The notes beneath the pieces are model-generated. The model saw nothing but the letters and a program-made list of their open reading frames with translations. It was not told the DNA's origin and searched no databases. Positions 1-5,558 of a DNA stretch of 7,868 nucleotides are shown here, piece by piece. The position numbers and the translations under genes are program-made. The stretch is from Actinomycetes bacterium (GTDB lineage: Bacteria > Actinomycetota > Acidimicrobiia > Acidimicrobiales > RAAP-2), in contig JAKBAZ010000059.1 of assembly GCA_021826255.1 (NCBI GenBank), positions 1 to 7,868 on the forward strand, read 5' to 3'. The first letter of the stretch is position 1. Each line of letters opens with the position of its first letter.

Positions 1-338
1 TCACCATTCGCAATGTGGCCGAGGAGTCTCTCGACCTGTCCTTCGCGAAGGTCACCGGTGGCGTGACTCGACCGGGTGTCGACGGCTATCTCGGCCACCT
101 CGATCAGGTCCCGCCCAGCGTCGTCCGGCGCGCTCGACTCGCTCCAGGGCAGTCCTTGGAGATCGAGGCACTCGTCGGCACGACCCCGACGGGCGATCGG
201 CCCCTCGACGCTGGGGACTACGTGGCGATCTGCCCGCTCGTTCTGGGAATCGGTTCGTCTCGACTAAAGGCCACCTACGTCCTTCGAGCTCCTCTCGTCG
301 TGCGTTCGAATAGCGGGTCGCTGGGGGCCTTCGCCTGA
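1..338 (+). CDS. 3' end of an unrecognised gene, possible cupredoxin-like or other beta-sandwich domain (partial)
   Basis: The reading frame is open at the left edge (codons start at base 3, reading TIRNV) and ends at a TGA at 336-338. The GTG at 15 is probably an internal valine, so the true start lies outside the window. About 111 residues are visible. They alternate short hydrophobic stretches with turns, as in a beta sandwich. The order 'T-x-R-N' strand, then 'LAPGQSLEIEALVG', then 'LDAGDYVAICPL', then a last strand 'YVLRAPLVV' resembles the layout of actinobacterial cupredoxin-like domains, where a 'pG-T/S' strand precedes 'L-pG-Y-xx-C'. The usual copper-ligand histidines are not evident in this part; only one His (in GHLDQ) is present, so metal binding is doubtful. 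I do not recognise the family, and no function is proposed beyond a possible extracytoplasmic beta domain. Confidence 0.6.
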   Translation, partial: TIRNVAEESLDLSFAKVTGGVTRPGVDGYLGHLDQVPPSVVRRARLAPGQSLEIEALVGTTPTGDRPLDAGDYVAICPLVLGIGSSRLKATYVLRAPLVVRSNSGSLGAFA

Positions 339-357
339 TCAGATCCTGAAAAATCTC

Positions 358-369
358 CCCGTCGACGGG
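358..369. repeat. 12-bp perfect palindrome CCCGTCGACGGG
   Basis: This perfect palindrome lies in the 101-nt gap between the first partial gene and the secreted-protein gene, about 60 nt upstream of the putative -10 box at 427. It could be an operator. With no spacer it is a poor hairpin former, and in GC-rich DNA a 12-bp palindrome containing GTCGAC can arise by chance. The rest of the gap (339-439) also holds a weak 5-bp hairpin, GGGGC (398-402) with GCCCC (411-415). I see no small gene in it. Confidence 0.25.
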
Positions 370-426
370 TTGCTCGAGCGGGTAGAAAAAGTGTGAAGGG
401 GCCTGGAAGAGCCCCGTGAGCGTGGA

Positions 427-432
427 TAGTGT
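427..432 (+). promoter_or_regulatory. Putative -10 box TAGTGT of a leaderless promoter for the secreted protein
   Basis: TAGTGT fits the actinobacterial TANNNT -10 pattern and ends 7 nt before the ATG at 440. That places the likely transcription start at or next to the A of the ATG, as for leaderless mRNAs. No good Shine-Dalgarno sequence precedes the ATG. The -35 region is weak (TGGAAG at 404-409, 17-nt spacer). The same geometry recurs at 2532 and 5547. If this is right, the upstream in-frame GTG codons at 416, 422 and 431 are not used. Confidence 0.4.
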
Positions 433-439
433 GAGCGCC

Positions 440-2467
440 ATGCGGAAACTTCATCTGGTTGTGCGGGCTTCAATGATCGTGGCCCTCGGAGCGCTCGGAA
501 TGACGTCATTGGTCACGGAGGCCTCAGGCGTGGTACCGAAGAGTGCTAGCTACGTGGCCCCAGCGCATCACCGAGGCGGAGCCATCAAGTTCCTCACCAT
601 CCCGGCCCTTCGTCAGGCGCGTGCTCATCACGTCGCTCGGCTTTCTTCTCGCCTGCACCGAGCCTCGACCAACGACCTCATCGCTCAGGGTGGAGTGAAC
701 GGTGTCGAAACCGTCGTGGGCACCCCCAAGGTCTACCTCGTTTACTGGGGCACCCAATGGGGAACGGAGTCGACAGCGGGGACGTACCCGACGTTCAGTG
801 GCGACCCCCAGGGCATGGCGCCCCGACTCGAGGCGATGCTCGCCGGACTAGGGACTAACGCCGAGAAGTGGTCGGGAGTAATGACGCAGTACTGCGACGG
901 GGTCGCTCTGGGTACGGTGACCTGCGCCGCGTCGGCGACTCACATCTCCTACCCGTCGAGTTCTGTGTTGGCCGGCGTGTGGTACGACAACTCCGCGGCC
1001 GCTCCGAGCAACGCGACGGGTCACCAGTTAGCGGCTGAGGCCGTGGCCGCCGCGAGTCACTTCGGCAACCTCACCTCGGCGTCGAACCGGAACGTCCAGT
1101 ACGTGGTCGTGTCGCCCACCGGGACACACCCGGACGGCTTTAACACCCCCTCGGGCAACTTCTGCGCGTACCACGACTACAACGGGGACTCGACACTTTC
1201 GGGTGGTGGGGCCGTGGCCTCGAGCGTCGGTGACGTGGCCTTCACGAATTTGCCGTACGTGCCCGACATGGGGGCGAGCTGTGGGGCTAACTACGTGAAC
1301 GCGGGTAGCGCGGGCGCACTCGACGGAGTCACCATCGTCGAAGGCCACGAGTACGCCGAGACGTTGACCGATATGTACCCCGCCGGTGGCTGGGTCGCCT
1401 CGAATGGTTATGAGACCGGTGACCTGTGTGCGTGGGTGGGGACCGGTGGCACCGGTGGAGCCCAGAACGTGACCTTCGCTACGGGATCGTTCGCCATGCA
1501 GGGGACGTGGTCGAACGCGACGGGAGCCTGCGCCATTGCCGGTCCGACTATTGCGAACGGTAACTCCTTCTCTCTGAGTACTTCGCCCTCCTCGGCCACC
1601 GTGCTGCCCGGCGGGTCGACCTCGACGACCGTGTCGAGCACGGTCACCTCAGGATCGACTCAGACGGTCAACTTGAGTGTGAGTGGTCTTCCCGCGGGGG
1701 TTCAGGCCACCTTCGGGTCTCCCTCGATCAGCGCGGGGAGTTCGACGAACGTGACCTTCGCGTCGACGTCGACGACGACCCCGGGTACGTACGTCCTTAC
1801 CATCACGGGGGCGGGAGCCACCTCGTCGGCCACGACAACGTTCACCTTGACGGTGCAGGGGCCGAGCGACTTCTCGCTAACTCCCTCCGTGACGTCCGGC
1901 TCGGTCAGCGCGGGAACGTCGACCTCGGTGACCTTACTGACCTCGACTACCTCGGGAAGTCCGGAGACTATTGGGCTTAGCGCCAGTGTCGCCTCCGGGG
2001 TCACTGCGTCGATCTCGCCGAGTTCGGTCACCTCGGGAACGTCGGCGACGATGACTCTCTCCACGACGTCGTCCACCACTCCGGGTAACTACGTCGTGAC
2101 GGTGACCGGGACCGCGCCGTCGGGGATCCACACGGCGACCTTCACCCTTCAGGTGACGGCTCCGGTGAGCAACACGTTCTCGATGAGCGTGTCCCCGTCG
2201 TCCGGGAGCACCCGAGCGGGTCGTTCGGTGTCGACCACCTTGTCAACCACAGTGGTGACGGGTTCGGCGCAGGCCATCTCACTCAGTTCCTCCGGGGCTC
2301 CCCGTGGTGTGTCGGTGGTGTTTGCGAAGAATCCGCTGACCGCGGGGGGCTCGGAAACTGTGACCTTCCGCGTCGCCCGCGGTACGCCGGTGGGTTCGGC
2401 GGTGATTTCTCTGAAGGGAACCTCGAGCAGTTTCTCCACGAGTACGAGTTACACGCTGTCCTACTAG
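440..2467 (+). CDS. Secreted HExxE-motif protein (candidate metallopeptidase or EXORDIUM-like) with three C-terminal Ig-like repeats
   Basis: The product has about 675 residues. The ATG at 440 is chosen because a Sec-type signal peptide starts there: MRK-LHLVVR, then a hydrophobic core to about residue 25 and a small-residue region near ASG. A frame extension to GTG 416 is possible. The domain at about 90-375 begins 'GTPKVYLVYWGTQWG' and carries six cysteines, suitable for disulfides outside the cell. It contains EGHEYAETLTD with H303, E304 and E307, then E325, D328 and C330 in YETGDLC. HExxE followed by E-x-x-D-x-C suggests a zinc site. The same arrangement is what I recall from the plant PHI-1/EXORDIUM family and related bacterial secreted proteins; this assignment is inference. 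Residues about 376-675 form three Ser/Thr-rich Ig-like repeats with 'LPAGV', 'TPGTYVLTITG' and 'TPGNYVVTVTG' signatures, a common tail on secreted bacterial hydrolases. The gene is flanked by a likely leaderless promoter and a strong hairpin, so it is probably monocistronic. Confidence 0.85.
   Translation: MRKLHLVVRASMIVALGALGMTSLVTEASGVVPKSASYVAPAHHRGGAIKFLTIPALRQARAHHVARLSSRLHRASTNDLIAQGGVNGVETVVGTPKVYLVYWGTQWGTESTAGTYPTFSGDPQGMAPRLEAMLAGLGTNAEKWSGVMTQYCDGVALGTVTCAASATHISYPSSSVLAGVWYDNSAAAPSNATGHQLAAEAVAAASHFGNLTSASNRNVQYVVVSPTGTHPDGFNTPSGNFCAYHDYNGDSTLSGGGAVASSVGDVAFTNLPYVPDMGASCGANYVNAGSAGALDGVTIVEGHEYAETLTDMYPAGGWVASNGYETGDLCAWVGTGGTGGAQNVTFATGSFAMQGTWSNATGACAIAGPTIANGNSFSLSTSPSSATVLPGGSTSTTVSSTVTSGSTQTVNLSVSGLPAGVQATFGSPSISAGSSTNVTFASTSTTTPGTYVLTITGAGATSSATTTFTLTVQGPSDFSLTPSVTSGSVSAGTSTSVTLLTSTTSGSPETIGLSASVASGVTASISPSSVTSGTSATMTLSTTSSTTPGNYVVTVTGTAPSGIHTATFTLQVTAPVSNTFSMSVSPSSGSTRAGRSVSTTLSTTVVTGSAQAISLSSSGAPRGVSVVFAKNPLTAGGSETVTFRVARGTPVGSAVISLKGTSSSFSTSTSYTLSY
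1565..2464 (+). repeat. Three tandem Ig-like protein repeats of about 97-99 residues
   Basis: Repeat units lie at about 1565-1861, 1868-2161 and 2174-2464. Each starts with 'F-S-L/M-S/T', carries a Ser/Thr-rich strand pair (SGSTQTVNLS, SGSPETIGLS, TGSAQAISLS), then an 'xGV' turn, then 'SAGSSTNVTF', 'TSGTSATMTL' or 'TAGGSETVTF', and closes with a final strand. The units are homologous but clearly diverged in protein sequence, so this is old duplication and not a fresh DNA repeat. The third unit is the most divergent: it has AKNPLTAGG and ARGTPVGSAVISLKG in place of the TPG-Y-V strand. The likely role is as a spacer or surface/substrate-binding stalk for the N-terminal domain. Confidence 0.75.
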
Positions 2468-2474
2468 GCCGAAT

Positions 2475-2512
2475 ATCTCCCCACCGGGCCGTAAGGGGCC
2501 CGGTGGGGAGAT
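2475..2512 (+). terminator. Strong hairpin terminator, 16-bp perfect stem, no U-tract
   Basis: The left arm ATCTCCCCACCGGGCC (2475-2490) and the right arm GGCCCGGTGGGGAGAT (2497-2512) pair perfectly around the 6-nt loop GTAAGG. The stem begins 7 nt after the TAG of the secreted-protein gene and ends 20 nt before the putative -10 box of the HAD gene. There is no run of T after it, as is common for proposed U-less terminators in actinobacteria. It most likely ends the secreted-protein transcript and isolates the next operon. Because the stem is symmetric it could also act on the opposite strand. Confidence 0.7.
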
Positions 2513-2531
2513 CGGTGCTGGCGCGGTGGGT

Positions 2532-2537
2532 GAGAAT
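2532..2537 (+). promoter_or_regulatory. Putative -10 box GAGAAT of a leaderless promoter for the HAD-ClC-GNAT operon
   Basis: GAGAAT matches five of six bases of TAGAAT and ends 6 nt before the GTG at 2544. The intervening GAAAGG is directly adjacent to the GTG, too close to serve as a normal Shine-Dalgarno sequence, so a leaderless start fits better. No convincing -35 is seen; the expected place falls in the right arm of the terminator hairpin. Confidence 0.35.
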
Positions 2538-2543
2538 GAAAGG

Positions 2544-3224
2544 GTGATCTCCCCCCCCTCTCACGTCATCTTCGATCTCGACGGCACCCTCATGGACTCC
2601 TCCCCCGGAATCCTGGAGAGTTTTCGACTCACGCTCGCCGAGAGAGGGCGTGAATTCTCCAGCGAGCGGTTGCGCCACCTCATTGGACCACCGCTTCGGC
2701 ACTCTTTCGGTGTGCTCGGTTTCGCCGACGACGAGCTCGACGATGTCGTCGAGCAGTATCGGGCTCACTACGCCGGAGTGGGACTGCGTGGAGCGACGCT
2801 GTACGACGGTGTGCCAGAGGCCCTGGACGAGCTCCACCAACGCGGAGTACGCCTGGCGGTCGCCACGGCCAAACGGGTGGACTTCGCCGAGCGCATGCTC
2901 GCCGATCATGGGGTGGCGAGGTTCTTTGACGTGGTGAGGGGTGCGTCGTTGGACTTGAGGGTGACCACCAAGGAGGACATCATGGGGGAGGTGTTCGAGG
3001 TCTGGGCGAATCCAGCCAGGGAGCGGGTGTGGATGGTGGGTGATCGCGCCTTCGACATGGCGGGGGCTCGACACCACGGAGTCATCGGCGTGGGGGTCAC
3101 CTGGGGATTCGGGACCGACTCCGAACTGAGCGCGGCGGGTGCCTCACTTCTCGTCTCGTCACCCGCGGAGTTGCTCGAGTACGCGACGGGCGAGAGAACT
3201 ACGATGAGGTCTCGTGGCGCGTGA
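2544..3224 (+). CDS. HAD-superfamily hydrolase, phosphoglycolate-phosphatase-like
   Basis: The product has 226 residues, a normal length for HAD subfamily IA phosphatases. Motif I is FDLDGT with nucleophile D11 and acid/base D13. Motif II is the threonine in VATAKR (T108). Motif III is probably the lysine of TTKED (K143). Motif IV is VGDRAFD with D167 and D171. An alpha-helical cap lies between motifs I and II (about 20-85), as in type C1 caps. The ending 'IGVTWGFGTDSELSAAGA' is typical of Gph-like enzymes, which hydrolyse 2-phosphoglycolate or other small phosphate esters; the actual substrate cannot be read from the sequence. GTG 2544 is preferred over the in-frame GTG 2526 because homologues start close to the DLDGT motif and a -10-like box sits 6 nt upstream. 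An 8-C run (2551-2558) covers codons 3-5. The stop overlaps the possible ClC start. Confidence 0.88.
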   Translation: MISPPSHVIFDLDGTLMDSSPGILESFRLTLAERGREFSSERLRHLIGPPLRHSFGVLGFADDELDDVVEQYRAHYAGVGLRGATLYDGVPEALDELHQRGVRLAVATAKRVDFAERMLADHGVARFFDVVRGASLDLRVTTKEDIMGEVFEVWANPARERVWMVGDRAFDMAGARHHGVIGVGVTWGFGTDSELSAAGASLLVSSPAELLEYATGERTTMRSRGA

Positions 3225-4596
3225 CTCATCGGGGCGAAGCGAGCGCCAGAGAGTTCCCCAACCACTCATCAAGCGGCGCGTGCCGTCGGGCCGAGGCGCG
3301 ATGGAACAGCCCAACGTCACCCACGACGGACCCGCCGCCCTGAGCGTGAGATTTTGGGTGGCCCTGGTGGTCGCCTCGGTCCTCACGGGACTCTTCGGGC
3401 AAGGGTTGATGTGGTTGCTGCGGGGTGTCGAGCGCTGGGCTTACGGGTTTCGAGGGGGGAGTTACCAAGCGGCGGTCGCCGCGACGAGTCCGACGCACCG
3501 TGTTCTCATGCTCGTTCTCTCGGGTGTTCTCGGCGCCCTGGGTTGGTACGCCACCCGGCGATACCTCGCGCACCAGAAGTCCGAGATTGACGACGCCGTG
3601 TGGAACGGGTCGGGTACCGTCCACGTGCGACGGTCTCTCGCCACCTCCATTGTCTCTGAAGTCACGATTGGGTTGGGGGCTTCCGCCGGACGAGAGGCTG
3701 CCCCCAAGCTCATGGGCGGGGCGGTGGCGAGTGTCCTGTCGGGCCGATTCGGCCTCACTGACGCCCAACGAGTTCTCCTAGTGGCCTGCGCGGGAGGGGC
3801 CGGCCTCGCCGCGGTGTACAACGTGCCGCTCGGGGGAGCGTTCTTCACGGCCGAGGTGATGCTCGGCAGTTTCGCCCTGCCCGTGGTACTCGCGGCTCTC
3901 AGCAGTAGTTTCATTGCGACGTTGACCGGGTGGATCACCCTCTCCCACGCGCCCACGTACTCCGACGTCGCTAACTTTCAGTACTCCGCACCCCTCTTCG
4001 TTTGGTCGATCCTCGCCGGCCTCGTCATTGGACTGTTCGCGACGGGCAACATTCGACTTCTCGGATGGGTGTCGCACCGACGACCCCGGGGGACTCAACT
4101 GCTGTGGGTCATGCCCCTCGCCTTCACGCTGGTGGGAGTGGTCGGAGTGTGGCGCCCCGAGATCTTCGGAAACGGTATTGACATCGCTCACCAGGCGTTT
4201 CTGGGACAAGGGACCCTCGCCCTCCTCCTCTTTCTCGCCGTGTTGAAGCCCCTCACGACGGCTCTCACTCTCGGCGCGGGGGCGGCGGGAGGTGTCTTTA
4301 CCCCCGTTCTCGCTATGGGGGCGGCTCTCGGTGGCGGCCTGGGAGCGGTGTGGGCTCACCTGTGGCCGGGCGCCCCGGTGGGAGCGTGCGCCCTCGTGGG
4401 GGCGGCCGCCATGATCGGCGCGTCGATGCAGGCCCCTCTCGCGGGGCTCGCCCTGGTTACTGAACTCACCCACTCCGGACTCGGGGTGATGTTGCCGATG
4501 ATTGCGGCCACGACTATCGCCACACTCGTCGTGCGCACGCTCGACGGCTACTCGATTTACACCGCGCGCCTACCGCGCCACGAAGGAGGACTGTGA
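3214..4596 (+). CDS. ClC-family chloride channel or H+/Cl- antiporter, no CBS domains
   Basis: This is a multi-pass inner-membrane protein of 460 residues, the usual size of the bare ClC core. Recognisable parts, in order: NGSG region near residue 130, GREAAP (159-164) with the gating glutamate E161 in place of the classical GREGP, PLGGAFFTAEV with E214-V215, GGVFTP (359-364) matching GIFAP of the selectivity filter, and YSIYTARL near the C-terminus (Y446, Y449) near the chloride-coordinating tyrosine position. By alignment to E. coli ClC-ec1, V215 replaces the internal proton glutamate E203, as in channel-type members. Two starts are credible. GTG 3214 overlaps the HAD stop by 11 nt, has GAGG 4 nt upstream and adds an Arg-rich cytoplasmic tail. 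ATG 3301 also has GAGG 4 nt upstream. I use 3214 for coupling with HAD but am not sure. Likely roles are chloride homeostasis or acid resistance. Confidence 0.9.
   Translation: MARDSSGRSERQRVPQPLIKRRVPSGRGAMEQPNVTHDGPAALSVRFWVALVVASVLTGLFGQGLMWLLRGVERWAYGFRGGSYQAAVAATSPTHRVLMLVLSGVLGALGWYATRRYLAHQKSEIDDAVWNGSGTVHVRRSLATSIVSEVTIGLGASAGREAAPKLMGGAVASVLSGRFGLTDAQRVLLVACAGGAGLAAVYNVPLGGAFFTAEVMLGSFALPVVLAALSSSFIATLTGWITLSHAPTYSDVANFQYSAPLFVWSILAGLVIGLFATGNIRLLGWVSHRRPRGTQLLWVMPLAFTLVGVVGVWRPEIFGNGIDIAHQAFLGQGTLALLLFLAVLKPLTTALTLGAGAAGGVFTPVLAMGAALGGGLGAVWAHLWPGAPVGACALVGAAAMIGASMQAPLAGLALVTELTHSGLGVMLPMIAATTIATLVVRTLDGYSIYTARLPRHEGGL
4583..4589 (+). promoter_or_regulatory. Strong Shine-Dalgarno AAGGAGG deciding the GNAT start
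   Basis: AAGGAGG lies inside the last codons of the ClC gene, 3 nt before GTG 4593. That GTG overlaps the ClC stop TGA (4594-4596) in GTGA. This is the only near-perfect ribosome binding site in the window. It supports both the GNAT start and termination-reinitiation coupling with ClC. Confidence 0.75.
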
Positions 4597-5528
4597 GTAC
4601 TGTCATCGTGCGGCCCCTGACATCTGACGAGTGGTCGCGGTATCGCGAGATCCGACTGGAGTCCCTCGCCGACGAGCCGAGCGCCTACGGCCTCACCCTC
4701 GCCGAGGCCGAGCAGTGGGACGAGAGCAAGTGGCGAGAGCGGGTGAGCGCTCGATCGCTCTTCGTGGCGGAGGTCGACGGCCGCGTTGTAGGGACGGCCA
4801 ACGGCGCGCCCCACGAGTCACAGCCCGGGGAGTACTTCCTCTTCGGGATGTACGTCACCCCCGAGTGGCGGGGTCGCGGGGTCGCCGAACAGTTGATCGA
4901 CGCCGTTTCGGCGTCGGTGTGGTGTCGGGGTGCACGCCAGATCGACCTCTTCGTCAACGCCGGTCTCCCGCGGGCTCTCGGTCTTTACACCAAGGCCGGG
5001 TTTGAGCGCACGGGTGACGTGCACGAGTTGCCGGATCGACCCGAGATGCGAATGTGGCGTCTTCGCCGGAGTCTCGAGGACTGGACCTTCGAGGTGCGAC
5101 TCGTCGATCCCGAAGAGTTGTACGCCCTGCGTCGACGGGTCCTTCGCTTCAACGATCCATCGAAGGTGGTTGCTGACCCCCGCGACGGGGAGTCGACGAG
5201 TCGTCACTACGGGGGATTCGTGGGTCCGCGCCTCGTCGTGAGCGCCTCGTGGTATCCCTCGACCTCGCCGATTCACCCCGGTGTCGAGACCTGGCAACTT
5301 CGTTACATGGCGACGGACGCGGACGTTCAGGGATTGGGACTGGGCCGCACGGTCATCGAGGTGGCTCTCGCCGATCTCCGGGCTCTCGGTGTCGCTCAAG
5401 TGTGGGCCAACGGACGCGACACCGCGCTCGGCTTCTACGACTCCACGGGATGGAGTCGGGTGCCGGGCTCGGAACACTTGAGCCCGGAAACCCAGTTACC
5501 CCATACGGTTATCTATCGCAACCTCTGA
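4593..5528 (+). CDS. Tandem GNAT-domain N-acetyltransferase (two fused acetyltransferase domains)
   Basis: The product has 311 residues, about twice a single GNAT domain. The N-terminal domain (about 1-155) has 'FLFGMYVTPEWRGRGVAEQL', where RGRGV (93-97) is the acetyl-CoA pyrophosphate-binding loop of motif A. It then has 'LFVNAGLPRALGLYTKAGF', the typical N-A-LYxxxGF end of the fold. The C-terminal domain (about 160-311) repeats this plan: 'LRYMATDADVQGLGLGRTVIE' with QGLGLG (246-251), then 'ANGRDTALGFYDSTGW'. Both cofactor loops look intact, so both halves may bind acetyl-CoA. The acceptor is unknown. GNATs of this kind acetylate small amines, antibiotics, peptides or protein N-termini, and nothing here decides between them. 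The start is set by AAGGAGG and the 4-nt overlap with ClC. The gene ends at a TGA whose last base begins an inverted repeat, so it is probably last in the HAD-ClC-GNAT operon. Confidence 0.9.
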   Translation: MSTVIVRPLTSDEWSRYREIRLESLADEPSAYGLTLAEAEQWDESKWRERVSARSLFVAEVDGRVVGTANGAPHESQPGEYFLFGMYVTPEWRGRGVAEQLIDAVSASVWCRGARQIDLFVNAGLPRALGLYTKAGFERTGDVHELPDRPEMRMWRLRRSLEDWTFEVRLVDPEELYALRRRVLRFNDPSKVVADPRDGESTSRHYGGFVGPRLVVSASWYPSTSPIHPGVETWQLRYMATDADVQGLGLGRTVIEVALADLRALGVAQVWANGRDTALGFYDSTGWSRVPGSEHLSPETQLPHTVIYRNL

Positions 5529-5547
5529 GCGAACACCGTCGTTCGCT
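5528..5547. promoter_or_regulatory. Inverted repeat AGCGAAC-N6-GTTCGCT, candidate operator or weak terminator
   Basis: A perfect 7-bp inverted repeat (5528-5534 and 5541-5547) with spacer ACCGTC begins at the last base of the GNAT stop codon. It ends on the first base of the putative -10 box TACATT of the DUF3048 gene. A position between -35 and -10 is typical for a repressor operator. As RNA it would be a small hairpin with no U-tract, so a weak terminator is the alternative. It resembles the Gram-positive LexA box (CGAAC-N4-GTTCG) but has a 6-nt spacer. Confidence 0.4.
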
Positions 5548-5552
5548 ACATT
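5547..5552 (+). promoter_or_regulatory. Putative -10 box TACATT of a leaderless promoter for the DUF3048 gene
   Basis: TACATT fits TANNNT and ends 6 nt before ATG 5559. No Shine-Dalgarno sequence is found between it and the start. This is the third instance in the window of a -10-like hexamer 6-7 nt from a start codon. The -35 region is weak. Confidence 0.4.
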
Positions 5553-5558
5553 GGCCGT

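Noticed and set aside
398..415. Hairpin GGGGC-N8-GCCCC as terminator of the first partial gene
   Set aside because: The stem is only 5 bp, 60 nt after the stop and just upstream of the next start, so it is too weak to call.
1565..2464. Recent DNA-level tandem repeat in the Ser/Thr-rich region
   Set aside because: The visible similarity is at protein level. The DNA of the three units is diverged, and the frequent TCGAC/GTCGACG words come from Ser, Thr and Asp codon use.
2283..3077. Long minus-strand open frame (264 codons) opposite the secreted-protein end and the HAD gene
   Set aside because: It crosses the terminator hairpin and two well-supported plus-strand genes, has low-complexity His/Arg/Pro composition and no recognisable domain. 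Such frames are expected by chance in high-GC coding DNA.
3280..3300. Separate small gene in the stretch between the HAD stop and ATG 3301
   Set aside because: The only open frame there is the in-frame upstream extension of ClC; no independent start-stop pair with a ribosome binding site is seen.
3778..4473. Long minus-strand open frame (231 codons) opposite the ClC gene
   Set aside because: The product is Arg/Glu/Ser/Gly-rich and featureless, and the ClC reading is unambiguous on the other strand.
5530..5545. LexA (SOS) box in front of the DUF3048 gene
   Set aside because: The half-sites CGAAC and GTTCG match, but the spacer is 6 nt and not the 4 nt of the Gram-positive consensus. It is kept only as a generic operator candidate.
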